This document shows, piece by piece, positions 1-8,314 of a DNA stretch of 64,000 nucleotides. The translations under genes were made by a program, and so were the position numbers. Position 1 is the first letter of the stretch; each line of letters starts with the position of its first letter. Source of the stretch: Algiphilus sp022763315 (lineage in GTDB: Bacteria; Pseudomonadota; Gammaproteobacteria; Nevskiales; Nevskiaceae); the NCBI RefSeq assembly GCF_965249985.1, contig NZ_OZ252280.1; one strand, 5' to 3'. The notes beneath the pieces are model-generated. The model was not told the origin of the DNA. It ran no database searches and worked only from the letters and a program-made list of their open reading frames with translations.

Positions 1-424
1 TCGGTCCGTAGATGTCCGCATCGAGCATGCCGACTGCGGCGCCTTCCGATGCCAGCGCCAGCGCCAGATTGGCGGCGACAGTGGATTTGCCCACCCCGCC
101 CTTGGCCGACGAGACCGCAACGATGTTCTTGATGCCACGGAAGGCATCCAGCCCCGGCTGCGCGGTATGGCTGGGAATGGCCTGGGTCAGGCCGACCTTG
201 GCCTCGCTGACCCCAGGCAGGGCGCCGATGGCGGCCTTGAGCCGGTCGGCCAGCGCGGTGCTGTAGCGCGCCGCGGGGAAGCCCAGTTCCAACACTACGC
301 GCACGCGGTCGCCCTCGATTTCAATACTCTCGATGCGGCTGCCCAGGGCGAAGTGCTCGCCGAGCAGCGTGTCGTCGAATGCGCGGAGGGTGGCTTGGAT
401 GCGCGCGCGGAGATCGTCTTCCAT
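1..424 (-). CDS. apbC: Mrp/ApbC-type Fe-S cluster carrier ATPase (5' part only)
   Basis: Scaffold-type P-loop ATPase that carries and transfers Fe-S clusters in the cytoplasm. The visible 141 residues hold the N-terminal DUF59/MIP18-like domain (about residues 1-90) and the start of the MRP/NBP35 ATPase domain. The deviant Walker A motif KGGVGKST lies near residue 105 and is followed by the DADIYGP segment typical of the family. The start is the ATG at 424 (MEDDLRARIQ); no convincing ribosome site precedes it. The gene runs off the left edge, so the CxxC cluster-binding motif cannot be checked. It is divergent from the rhodanese-ThiF gene. Family assignment is secure; the in vivo client is unknown. 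Confidence 0.93.
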   Translation of the reverse strand, partial: MEDDLRARIQATLRAFDDTLLGEHFALGSRIESIEIEGDRVRVVLELGFPAARYSTALADRLKAAIGALPGVSEAKVGLTQAIPSHTAQPGLDAFRGIKNIVAVSSAKGGVGKSTVAANLALALASEGAAVGMLDADIYGP

Positions 425-599
425 CGAGAGCGTGTGACCCGGGTGATTTGCAGGCCCGCAATGATGCCAGCGCGGAGCGGCGGTGTATGCAACACCCAGG
501 CACTGCCAGAGCGGCAAAGTGCTTCTGCCTGCGGCGCTTGTGCTAGCGTGCCGGCGCAGATCGGCCCCTGCGTATGGCGGGAATGGCCAGGAGTGGATG

Positions 600-1751
600 A
601 TGACGGTTGAACAGCATCTCGCGGCGCTGCGCGCAGCAATTCCTGAAATCACGCCCCGGCAGGCACAGGCGCTGCTGCGCGACGGTGCACCGCTGATTGA
701 TGTGCGTGAGGCGGAGGAGCACGCGCAGGGGATGGCGGAAGGCGCGTTGGCACTCGGACGCAGTTTTCTGGAACTGCGCATCGGCGAGGCGGTTCCCGAT
801 ACGGGTACGCCGGTGCTGTTGATGTGTGGCTCCGGCACACGCTCGCTGCTGGCGGCCGACGACCTTCGTCGCTTGGGCTACCGCGATGTCCGTTCGGTGG
901 CTGGCGGCTTCACGCGCTGGAAGGAAGAGGGCCTGGCATGGACGCTGCCGGCCATGGCCGACGCCGATGCGCGCATTCGCTATGCGCGTCAGATCGCACT
1001 GCCGGAGCTGGGTGAGGCCGGTCAGACCGCACTGCAGCAGGCGCGCGTCCTGATCATCGGTGCTGGCGGGCTGGGATCGCCGGCGGCGCTGTATCTGGCC
1101 GCGGCAGGCGTGGGAACGCTGGGCCTCGTCGACGACGACCGCGTGGAGCGCAGCAATCTGCACCGTCAGGTGCTGCATCGCGATGACCGCGTCGGCCAGT
1201 CGAAGACCGCATCGGCGCAGGCCACGCTGAATGCACTGAATCCTAAGGTGCGGGTGGAATTGCACCATCTGCGTCTTGATGCCGCCCAGGTGGAGTTGCT
1301 GTTCGCAGACTACGACGTGATTGTTGACGGCTCGGACAATTTCCCGACGCGCTACCTGGTCAACGACGCCTGCATCAAGCTCGGCCTGCCCAATGTCTAC
1401 GGCGCGGTACAGGGCTTCGAAGGGCAGGTGGCCGTGTTCGGCGCCGGCGGGCAGCCGTGCTACCGCTGCCTCTTTCCCGAGCCGCCGCCCCCGGGGGCTG
1501 CCCCACCCTGCAGCGAAGCGGGGGTGTTGGGCGTGGTGCCCGGTGTGATCGGTCTGCTGCAGGCGCTCGAGGCGATGAAATGCATCGCGGGGTTTGGGGC
1601 GTCGTTGCAAGGGCGCCTGTTGCGCTTCGATGCGCTGCGCATGCGCTTCCGCACGATGTCAGTGCCAGCCGATGCGGACTGCCCCTATTGCGCCCCCGGC
1701 CGCGCCTTTCCGGGCTACTCCGACTACGCAGCCTTCTGCGCCGGTGCTTGA
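600..1751 (+). CDS. moeB: Rhodanese-ThiF/MoeB fusion, molybdopterin-synthase adenylyltransferase-like
   Basis: E1-like enzyme predicted to adenylate the C-terminus of a ubiquitin-like sulfur carrier (MoaD or ThiS type) and supply sulfur. In the 383-residue product a rhodanese domain comes first (about 1-110, persulfide Cys76 in LLMCGSGTRS). A ThiF domain follows (about 120-375) with the nucleotide loop GAGGLGS near residue 154 and two zinc CxxC pairs, CYRC near 287 and CPYC near 360. The ATGs at 597 and 600 are adjacent. AGGAG at 589-593 gives better spacing to 600. The domain order is opposite to MOCS3/MoeZ, where rhodanese is C-terminal. No moaD or thiS gene is nearby, so the carrier partner (molybdopterin or thiamine pathway) is inferred. 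Confidence 0.85.
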   Translation: MTVEQHLAALRAAIPEITPRQAQALLRDGAPLIDVREAEEHAQGMAEGALALGRSFLELRIGEAVPDTGTPVLLMCGSGTRSLLAADDLRRLGYRDVRSVAGGFTRWKEEGLAWTLPAMADADARIRYARQIALPELGEAGQTALQQARVLIIGAGGLGSPAALYLAAAGVGTLGLVDDDRVERSNLHRQVLHRDDRVGQSKTASAQATLNALNPKVRVELHHLRLDAAQVELLFADYDVIVDGSDNFPTRYLVNDACIKLGLPNVYGAVQGFEGQVAVFGAGGQPCYRCLFPEPPPPGAAPPCSEAGVLGVVPGVIGLLQALEAMKCIAGFGASLQGRLLRFDALRMRFRTMSVPADADCPYCAPGRAFPGYSDYAAFCAGA

Positions 1752-1793
1752 GCAGGGCTCGCCGGACGAGGTGGCGCCAGCCCGCGCGTACGC

Positions 1794-2597
1794 TTACATC
1801 GCCAGCAGTTTCTTGACCAGTTCGACCAGCTCCGGGAGGTTCTTCACCACCCCGTGCGGCGCGTGCGGGTGACGCGTGGTCTGCGGAAAGATGTGGTCGA
1901 TCCAGTCCTGGCTCCAGTTGGCCCCGTTGTAGAAGATGGGCGTCACGCCGGCCTCGGCGGCCGAGATCACGTCGGTGGTGCTATCGCCGACATACCAGCA
2001 GTTGGTGGTGGCTGGAGCATCCAGGTTTTCGAGCGCCTTGAGGATCAGGTCCGGCGCCGGTTTGCGGTGCTCGACGTCATCGCCGCAGACCATCGTGTCG
2101 AACAGCTCGACCCAACCGGTACCGTCGACGACGAAGAGCTCGTGCGCCATGAAGGTCCGGCTGCGATTGGACAGCACCCCCACCAGCAAGCCGAGGTCGC
2201 GCAGCGCCTGCAGGTGCTGGCGGGCATCGGGTTCCAGCGGGTGCACTTCGCCGAAGACCTTGGCATAGCTGGCATCGAAGGCCTTGTGCACGATGCGCTT
2301 GGCCTCCTGGTCCGCACCGAACAGCACCTCGAAGATGTCCGTGCGCGAAATCTTGCGCTCCGCCCGGATCTTCGGGTGCAGCTTGGCATTCTTGCGGACG
2401 TATTTGACGAGCTTGGCGTCCTCGACCGTCTTGGAGTTCTCGGGCTTGACCAGCCGCTCGACCAGGCCCAATTCGTCCAGACGTGGCAGCACGTCGTCGA
2501 CCGCGTGATACATCGCATCCAAGGTGTCGACCAGAGTCGCGTGCCAGTCGAACAGCAGGATGTGCGGGCGGGCGTGGGGTAGGTGGAGCAGGCTCAT
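1794..2597 (-). CDS. HAD-superfamily hydrolase-like protein with DWH motif
   Basis: 267-residue haloacid-dehalogenase-fold protein, last gene of a leftward operon and 35 bases after coaX. Motif I reads FDWHATL: Asp17 is the expected nucleophile, but the +2 position, normally Asp (general acid/base) in phosphatases of this fold, is His19. Motif II (LSNRS), motif III (Lys in RKPAPD) and motif IV (GDSTTD, near residue 205) are present. The overall look is phosphoglycolate phosphatase-like with a helical cap. The start at 2597 (MSLLHLPHAR) is chosen because the fold begins there; longer in-frame starts add an arginine/alanine-rich stretch without homology. The substrate is unknown, and the His substitution makes plain phosphatase activity uncertain. 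Confidence 0.75.
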   Translation of the reverse strand: MSLLHLPHARPHILLFDWHATLVDTLDAMYHAVDDVLPRLDELGLVERLVKPENSKTVEDAKLVKYVRKNAKLHPKIRAERKISRTDIFEVLFGADQEAKRIVHKAFDASYAKVFGEVHPLEPDARQHLQALRDLGLLVGVLSNRSRTFMAHELFVVDGTGWVELFDTMVCGDDVEHRKPAPDLILKALENLDAPATTNCWYVGDSTTDVISAAEAGVTPIFYNGANWSQDWIDHIFPQTTRHPHAPHGVVKNLPELVELVKKLLAM

Positions 2598-2632
2598 GGC
2601 CGAAGCATAGCGTGCGCGTCTCAACCCACTCG

Positions 2633-3346
2633 CTACGATTCGGCTTCCCGCAAGCACGCGAGACCATCCAACACCAGATGCTCGCGCAGATGCCACTTGG
2701 CGGCGTCCATGAATTGCGCCAGATGGACTGCGTCGCCACCACTCAGGAACCCGGGGCAGCCGTAACGGCCTTGTGTCCGTTCAATGAGGCCGAGCGTCGC
2801 CCCTAGCGCCGCCTCGGCCACGCAGGATTCTGTGTTCGTGCCGGGCCGATCATAGGCGGGCGCATCGAATGCGTGCGGGAATTGGGTGCGATCGAGCACG
2901 GCGGTGCGCATGGCGTGCAAACCCGGAGCGATGAAGCCGCCCAGGTGCTGTCCGCGGTCGTCGACGATGTCCACCGTCAGGGCAGTGCCGGCGCTGACCG
3001 CGATAAAGCCAGCACGGCGCTCGCGCCAGAGTGCCGCCATCGCCAGGAATCGATCTACCCCCATGCGCTGCGGTTCGGCGTAGGCGAGACGCAGGCCGTC
3101 ATGTTCAGCCTGCGTGCGCGCGAATCGGAGATCGCGGGCGCCACGGGCCTCGGCCGCTGCGCGCAATGCGTCCTCGACCTCGCTACCAAAGACATGGGCA
3201 ACGCGCAGCGCACCCCGCGCGTGCGAGAGCACCTGCGTAAGCGCGGTCGCGGGATCGCCATCGTGCATGCAATATTCCACCGCTGTGCTGCCGCGTCGCC
3301 TCCACTTCAGGCGGGTATTGCCGATATCAATATCCAGCACGCTCAT
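2633..3346 (-). CDS. coaX: Type III pantothenate kinase
   Basis: Phosphorylates pantothenate with ATP, the first step of coenzyme A synthesis, in the cytoplasm. The 237-residue product has the ASKHA-fold phosphate motif DIGNT at residues 7-11, the GVDRFLAM segment, and the SAGTALTVDIV catalytic strand typical of CoaX. The ATG at 3346 overlaps the birA stop in a four-base ATGA (3343-3346), so translation is probably coupled. BirA-CoaX adjacency is common in gammaproteobacteria. Length fits the family. No CoaA-type P-loop is present. Confidence 0.95.
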   Translation of the reverse strand: MSVLDIDIGNTRLKWRRRGSTAVEYCMHDGDPATALTQVLSHARGALRVAHVFGSEVEDALRAAAEARGARDLRFARTQAEHDGLRLAYAEPQRMGVDRFLAMAALWRERRAGFIAVSAGTALTVDIVDDRGQHLGGFIAPGLHAMRTAVLDRTQFPHAFDAPAYDRPGTNTESCVAEAALGATLGLIERTQGRYGCPGFLSGGDAVHLAQFMDAAKWHLREHLVLDGLACLREAES

Positions 3347-4317
3347 GCGCGGCGCACCGAGACATCGCCGGCGTGCACCAGATGGAGTTGGCCGTTCTCG
3401 TCCTCCACCCGGAGAGCGCCATTGCGATCGACGCCGCGGGCGATGCCCGTCCATTGCGCCGCGTCGTGCACGACGATGGCCCGATCGCGCAGGGCATCGT
3501 GGGCGTCGAAGACGGCGCGAAAGGGCGGCAGTCCGTCGCTGTTGAATCGTTGGCAGCCTTGGGCGAGGGCCGTGGCGAGGCCGGCGCAGAGCATGTTGCG
3601 AGATGGCAGGGCTGCGTCATTCAGGCATTCGCTGAGTGCGATGGCAGGCTGGTCCAGGCCATCCAGTCCGGCGTGCCGGCGCAGGTTGAGGCCAAGGCCA
3701 ATGACCACGCGAAAACTGCCGCCCATCTCGCCGCGCGCCTCGATCAGCAGACCGCCGAGCTTGCCGTGCTCGGTGACCAAGTCGTTGGGCCACTTCAGAG
3801 CAAGCCCCTGGGCACCCAGTGCCTCCAGCGTCTGGCAGCAGACGCAGCCGATGGCAAGGGGCAGCGCGCCGAGGGCGTCGGCCGGGTGGTCAAAGCGCCA
3901 GGACAGGGACAGGTACAGACTTTGGCCGAAGGGGGATGCCCAAGCGCGCCCTCGCCGTCCGCGTCCCGCACTCTGGTGCTCGGCCACGCACAGGTGCGGG
4001 TCTGCCGTGGACGGGGCATCCAACAGCCAGCGGTTGGTGGAGTCCACGCTGGGCAGGAGGGTGACGCCTTCGATGGGTGCGTCGAGATGCGCGCGGATCG
4101 CGGCCTCGTCGAGGAGGTCAATGGGTGTGGCCAGACGGTAGCCGCAGCCGGCCTGGGCTTCCACGGTTAGCGCGTAACGTTCGCGCAGACGCGCCACGCG
4201 CTTGGCCAGCCCGGCGCGGGTGCAACCCGCTTCGGCGGCCAGGCGCTCGCCGGAGTGCCATTCGCCGTCGGACAGCGTGCGCAGCAGCGCAGTCAGCTCC
4301 GGTGCTTGCGCATCCAT
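3343..4317 (-). CDS. birA: Bifunctional biotin protein ligase / biotin operon repressor
   Basis: Attaches biotin to acetyl-CoA carboxylase carrier protein through biotinyl-AMP. The N-terminal winged helix (about 1-62, GEWHSGERLAAEAG region) suggests it also represses biotin genes. The biotin/ATP loop GRGRRG is at residues 118-123 and KWPND at 175-179. A C-terminal SH3-like domain follows (about 275-324). Length (324) is typical of the bifunctional class. Its start lies inside the plsY 3' end (25-base overlap) and its stop overlaps coaX by four bases. No bio genes are in the window, so operator targets cannot be assessed. Confidence 0.95.
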   Translation of the reverse strand: MDAQAPELTALLRTLSDGEWHSGERLAAEAGCTRAGLAKRVARLRERYALTVEAQAGCGYRLATPIDLLDEAAIRAHLDAPIEGVTLLPSVDSTNRWLLDAPSTADPHLCVAEHQSAGRGRRGRAWASPFGQSLYLSLSWRFDHPADALGALPLAIGCVCCQTLEALGAQGLALKWPNDLVTEHGKLGGLLIEARGEMGGSFRVVIGLGLNLRRHAGLDGLDQPAIALSECLNDAALPSRNMLCAGLATALAQGCQRFNSDGLPPFRAVFDAHDALRDRAIVVHDAAQWTGIARGVDRNGALRVEDENGQLHLVHAGDVSVRRA

Positions 4318-4946
4318 CGGCGGATCAGGGCCAGTCGCTCCATGCGGGTTTCGGTGCCATTGCGCAGGCGCTTGAAATTGTCACGGTGCTTGAACAGCAC
4401 CAGAGCCGCCATGGCGAGGACAAAGGGGAGGCTGCCGGCGGGCAGTGCCGCCGCCGGAGCAATCAGGACGACCACCACGGCAGCACAGGCCGCGAGCATA
4501 CTGGCTGCCCCCACATAGCCGGTGGTCAGCACGACCAGCACGAAGGTCGCAAGCAGGATGGCGAAGACGCTCGGTAACAGCACCGCAAAGACACCGGCCA
4601 GGGTGGCCACGCCCTTGCCGCCATGAAAGCCCATCCACACCGGATAGCAATGGCCGATGGCGGCGGCGACCCCCGCCACGAAGGCCAGGCGCTGCGGGTC
4701 GGCAAAGGCACCGAGCCACAGCGGCAGCAGTGTGACGGCCACCACCCCCTTGAGCACGTCGATCAGCAACACGGGCAGCGCCATGCGCACGCCCCCGGTA
4801 CGCAAGGCGTTGGTAGCACCGATGTTGCCCGAGCCGGTTTCCCGCAGTCGGATGCCGCGCAGGCTGGCCACCAGCGGACCCCCAACGACGGTGCCCAGCA
4901 AATAGCCGAGCAGCGCGGCCAGGGCGAAGGCCATCCAGGCGCTCAT
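4293..4946 (-). CDS. plsY: Acyl-phosphate:glycerol-3-phosphate acyltransferase
   Basis: Integral inner-membrane enzyme that moves the acyl group of acyl-phosphate to glycerol-3-phosphate, starting phospholipid synthesis. The 217-residue product shows the PlsY motifs GSGNIGATNALR (about 38-49) and GFHGGKGVAT (about 106-115) and five or more hydrophobic spans. Its ATG at 4946 overlaps the upstream M61 peptidase stop in ATGA (4943-4946). The C-terminal end is basic (RRWMRKHRS) and overlaps the start of birA. An acyl-phosphate-forming PlsX must be encoded elsewhere. Confidence 0.95.
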   Translation of the reverse strand: MSAWMAFALAALLGYLLGTVVGGPLVASLRGIRLRETGSGNIGATNALRTGGVRMALPVLLIDVLKGVVAVTLLPLWLGAFADPQRLAFVAGVAAAIGHCYPVWMGFHGGKGVATLAGVFAVLLPSVFAILLATFVLVVLTTGYVGAASMLAACAAVVVVLIAPAAALPAGSLPFVLAMAALVLFKHRDNFKRLRNGTETRMERLALIRRWMRKHRS

Positions 4947-6766
4947 GCGGCCTCGTCACCCAGCCAGGCGGCGCGCAGGGCGCGCGTGTCGGCGTCGGCA
5001 TCGTCCATCAGGCGCAATTGCCAGCGGTCGGCCTGGGGCGCTTCCGGCATGATCAGGGTCTCGTAGAGTTGGTGATCGCGGAAATAGTGCAGGGTGGCGC
5101 TGCGGCGCGGCTTCAGGCGTAACAGACGACGCTCGAGGTTGTGTGCCGTCACGCGCGCGCCGTCGATGGCAACGATCTCGTCCCCACCGCCAAGGCCCGC
5201 GTGCTGTGCCGGGCTGGCCTCGTGCACGCCGGCCAACACGGTGGTCTGGGGCTGCATGCGCAGCCCGACACGAGCGTTGCGTTCCATGTGCTTGCCATCG
5301 ACCACCGCCTCGCAGCGAATACCCATGCGCTGCAGCAACGGCGCCAGCGCGATCTCGCCGGGCTGCCGTAGCCACTGGTCGAATTCGTTGGCCAGATCGG
5401 GCAGGTCCGCCAATTCACAGGCTGCGGCTTCCAGCGCGCCCTCGGGGGCTGCAAGAGCCTGCTTGCCGTAGCGCTGCCAGAGCGCGCGCATGACGTCGTC
5501 AAGGCAGATGCGGCTGTCGAGGCGCAGGCGCAGGTCCAGTGCCAAGGCCGCCAACGCGCCCTTGGCGTAGTAGCTGACTGTGGCGTTGGGCAGATTCTCA
5601 TCGGGTTGATAGAACTTGGTCCAGGCCTCGAAGCTGGATTCGGCGAGACTCTGCACATGCCTGCCGGCGGTGCGACCCACGCGCGTCATCTGCTCGCCCA
5701 CGGCGTCGAGATATTGCTGCACGCTCAGGCACCCCGCGCGGCGCAGCATGTAGTCATCGTAGTAGCTGGTCACCCCTTCGTAGGCCCACAGGTCGCGCGT
5801 GTAGGCCTCACTGCCCAGGTCCGAGGCCGCAAAGGCTTCGGGCGTAATGCGCTTGACGTTCCAGAGATGGAAGTACTCATGACTGCACAGGCCGAGGAAG
5901 CCGCGGTAGCGGGCACTGCGCTCGCCGCTGTCGCGCAGCGGGAGATCGTCGCGTGCGCAGACCAGCGCGCAGGAGTCGCGATGCTCCAGGCCTCCGTAGC
6001 TGTCGGCGGTCACTGCGGTCTGAAACTGGTAACTGCTCAGGGCAGGCTCGTTGCCAAAGAGGCCGCGCTGCGCCTCGCAGATGCGCGTCAGGTCTTCGCG
6101 CAGGCGGCTTTCATCCAGGTCGGCGGGCGTGTCGCCGGTGAACACCACTTCGTGATCGATGCCGTCGGCGCCAAAGCGGACGTGGCGCAGTGGACCGATC
6201 GTGATCGGATGATCGATGAGCTGTTCCCAGTCCGCGGCCTGGTAATCGCCAAAGCCGCGTCGGTCGGTATCGACCGTCGGCAGCGTCGTCGCCACGCACC
6301 AGTCTTCTAGCGGCGTGGCTTCCAGCGACACGCCAAAGGGCCCTTCCTGCCCCTCGGCATGCCAGAACACGGAGGTGCCGTTGATGAAGGCGCGGCGCTC
6401 ATCCAGATAGGCTTTGCGCACGCTCGGGTCGAAGGCGTGAATCTCGTACTCGATGCGCAGCGGGCCGTCGCAGGGCTGGCAGCGGATGCTGCGCTTGTCC
6501 AGTCGCTCCCAGCAGACCGGTGCGCCGCGGCAGTCGGCGCGAATCCAGGTGATATGACGCGCGAAATCGCGGATCAGGTAGCTGCCCCGCGTCCACGCCG
6601 CGAGGCGCAGGATCTGCCCCGTCGCCTGCGGCGCCTCGATCCGGCATTGCACCCGCAGGCGGTGGGCCTTCGGGTCCGCCAGTCGGATGTGGAAGTGCAG
6701 CGGGTAGTGAGCCAAGCGAAAATCCGGCGCCGAAAAACGGCTCGCATTGTAGCGTTGTGCCTGCAC
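4943..6766 (-). CDS. M61 glycyl-aminopeptidase-family metalloprotease with PDZ domain
   Basis: Zinc peptidase of family M61. The N-terminal beta-rich domain is followed by a thermolysin-like catalytic domain with the zinc motif HEYFH at residues 296-300, and a C-terminal PDZ domain (about 470-560). First gene of the five-gene leftward operon. The start given is GTG 6766. A TTG at 6715 gives the more family-like beginning LAHYPLHFHI, and a TACAAT box (complement of 6749-6754) lies between the two, so the shorter form is a real alternative. No clear signal peptide is visible. Physiological substrate unknown. Confidence 0.88.
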   Translation of the reverse strand: MQAQRYNASRFSAPDFRLAHYPLHFHIRLADPKAHRLRVQCRIEAPQATGQILRLAAWTRGSYLIRDFARHITWIRADCRGAPVCWERLDKRSIRCQPCDGPLRIEYEIHAFDPSVRKAYLDERRAFINGTSVFWHAEGQEGPFGVSLEATPLEDWCVATTLPTVDTDRRGFGDYQAADWEQLIDHPITIGPLRHVRFGADGIDHEVVFTGDTPADLDESRLREDLTRICEAQRGLFGNEPALSSYQFQTAVTADSYGGLEHRDSCALVCARDDLPLRDSGERSARYRGFLGLCSHEYFHLWNVKRITPEAFAASDLGSEAYTRDLWAYEGVTSYYDDYMLRRAGCLSVQQYLDAVGEQMTRVGRTAGRHVQSLAESSFEAWTKFYQPDENLPNATVSYYAKGALAALALDLRLRLDSRICLDDVMRALWQRYGKQALAAPEGALEAAACELADLPDLANEFDQWLRQPGEIALAPLLQRMGIRCEAVVDGKHMERNARVGLRMQPQTTVLAGVHEASPAQHAGLGGGDEIVAIDGARVTAHNLERRLLRLKPRRSATLHYFRDHQLYETLIMPEAPQADRWQLRLMDDADADTRALRAAWLGDEAA

Positions 6767-6828
6767 TGCGGCGCCATGGCCGCTCGGCTACACTCCCGCT
6801 CACATCCGCGCGGCTTTGAGGAGGGCTG

Positions 6829-7803
6829 ATGCGCGCCGTCGTCTGCAAATCGTTGGGACCACCCGACAACCTGGTTGTGGAAGAACAGGACGATCTCACC
6901 CCCAAGGCCAACGAGGTCTGCATCAAGGTGCACGCCTGCGGGGTCAACTTTCCCGACACGCTGATTGTCGAGGGCAAGTATCAGCTGCGTCCCGAGCCAC
7001 CCTTCATCCCCGGGGCCGAAGTGGCCGGGGAAGTCCTTTCGGTCGGCGAAAAGGTGCGGCATGTGCGCCCGGGGGATCGCGTCACCGCCCTGGTTCAGGT
7101 GGGCGGATTTGCGGATCAGGCCTGCGCTGCCGGCGAAGCCGTGATGCCGATCCCGAACGAGATGAACTACACCCAGGCCTCTGCCTTCCCACTGGTCTAC
7201 GGCACCGTCATGCACGCGCTACGCCAGCGCGGCGCGCTGCAGGCGGGCGAAACCCTGCTGGTACTCGGCGCCGGCGGTGGTGTCGGTCTGGCCGCGGTAC
7301 AGCTCGGCAAGATCATGGGTGCGAAGGTCATCGCCGCGGCCGGCACCCAGGAGAAGCTGTCGCTGGCCAAGCACTACGGTGCGGACGAAGCCATCAATTA
7401 CTCCTATGGCTCCTTCAAGGACAACGTCAAGAAGCTGACCAATGGCCAGGGCGCCGATGTCATCTTCGACCCGGTCGGTGGCGATCTCGGGCAGGAATGC
7501 CTGTCCTGCATCAACTGGCGCGGACGCTATCTGGTGATCGGCTTTGCCGCGGGCGACATCCCGCACATCGCCGCCAATCGCCTTCTGCTCAAGGGGGCCG
7601 CGGCCGTAGGCGTGTTCTGGGGCGCCTTCGTGGCGCGCGAGCCGAAGGTCAACTTCGAGAACTTCGAGCAGCTCTTCGAATGGTTCCGTGAAGGCAAGCT
7701 GCGTCCGCACATCTCCAAGACCTACCCGCTGGAGGACGCTGCCCAGGCATTGGCCGACATGCGCGCCCGACGCGTGACCGGCAAGGTGGCCCTGTTGCCC
7801 TGA
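6829..7803 (+). CDS. Zinc-free NADPH:quinone oxidoreductase (MDR family)
   Basis: Medium-chain dehydrogenase/reductase of the quinone-reductase branch; reduces quinones or enones with NADPH in the cytosol. The 324-residue product has a GroES-like N-terminal domain and a Rossmann domain with GAGGGVG near residue 146. The catalytic and structural zinc cysteine sets of alcohol dehydrogenases are absent. A strong GAGGAGGG ribosome site lies seven bases before the ATG. The stop shares one base with the following phosphatase gene (TGATG at 7801). Exact substrate cannot be read from sequence. Confidence 0.88.
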   Translation: MRAVVCKSLGPPDNLVVEEQDDLTPKANEVCIKVHACGVNFPDTLIVEGKYQLRPEPPFIPGAEVAGEVLSVGEKVRHVRPGDRVTALVQVGGFADQACAAGEAVMPIPNEMNYTQASAFPLVYGTVMHALRQRGALQAGETLLVLGAGGGVGLAAVQLGKIMGAKVIAAAGTQEKLSLAKHYGADEAINYSYGSFKDNVKKLTNGQGADVIFDPVGGDLGQECLSCINWRGRYLVIGFAAGDIPHIAANRLLLKGAAAVGVFWGAFVAREPKVNFENFEQLFEWFREGKLRPHISKTYPLEDAAQALADMRARRVTGKVALLP

Positions 7804-8237
7804 TGTTCTCCCGCGTCTGTGTCATCTGCACCGGCAATATCTGCCGTAGTCCCATGGGCGAGGCCTTGCTGCGCGAGCGCGCCGGCGACCGCCTGAGCGA
7901 AGTCTATTCGGCCGGCACCGGGGCCTTGATCGGTCATCCGGCCGACCCGATGGCGGTGGAGCTGATGCAGGCGCGCGGCGTCGACATCGGCTCGCATCGT
8001 GCGCAGCAGGCCACCAGCGGCGTGCTGCAGCGCGCGGATCTGCTGCTGGTGCTCGACGGCAGCCATCTGTCCTGGATCCACCATCAACACCCGCAGATGC
8101 GTGGGCGCAGCTTCCGCCTGCTGCATTGGCGCGGCGAGGCCGATGTGCCCGACCCCTACCGGCAGCCGCGGCAGGCCTTCGCGCACGCGCTGGAATTGAT
8201 CGAGCAAGGCGTGGACGACTGGCTGGCCCGGATCTAG
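7803..8237 (+). CDS. Low-molecular-weight protein-tyrosine phosphatase
   Basis: 144-residue cysteine-based phosphatase. The P-loop CTGNICRS has nucleophile Cys9 and Arg15, and the general acid is in DVPDPY (Asp113/Asp116 region). In capsule loci such enzymes (Wzb, Etp) reverse bacterial tyrosine kinases, but no kinase or polysaccharide gene is adjacent here, so the role is open. Overlap by one base with the oxidoreductase suggests co-transcription with it. Confidence 0.9.
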   Translation: MFSRVCVICTGNICRSPMGEALLRERAGDRLSEVYSAGTGALIGHPADPMAVELMQARGVDIGSHRAQQATSGVLQRADLLLVLDGSHLSWIHHQHPQMRGRSFRLLHWRGEADVPDPYRQPRQAFAHALELIEQGVDDWLARI

Positions 8238-8248
8238 GCCCTGGCTGG

Positions 8249-8275
8249 TTGCATCCGGCGGCTCTGCTGTACAAT
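8249..8275 (+). promoter_or_regulatory. Possible sigma-70 promoter for miaB operon
   Basis: TTGCAT at 8249-8254 and TACAAT at 8270-8275, separated by 15 bases. The -10 element is good; the spacing is short, so strength is uncertain. It lies directly after the phosphatase stop and 40 bases before the miaB ATG. Confidence 0.4.
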
Positions 8276-8314
8276 TTTTGGCCACTTAACGGATCCGGGC
8301 CTGCGCCCGCATCG

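Noticed and set aside
1854..2582. 242-codon plus-strand frame opposite the HAD gene
   Set aside because: Val/Leu/Gln/Asp-rich antisense frame with no ribosome site or domain.
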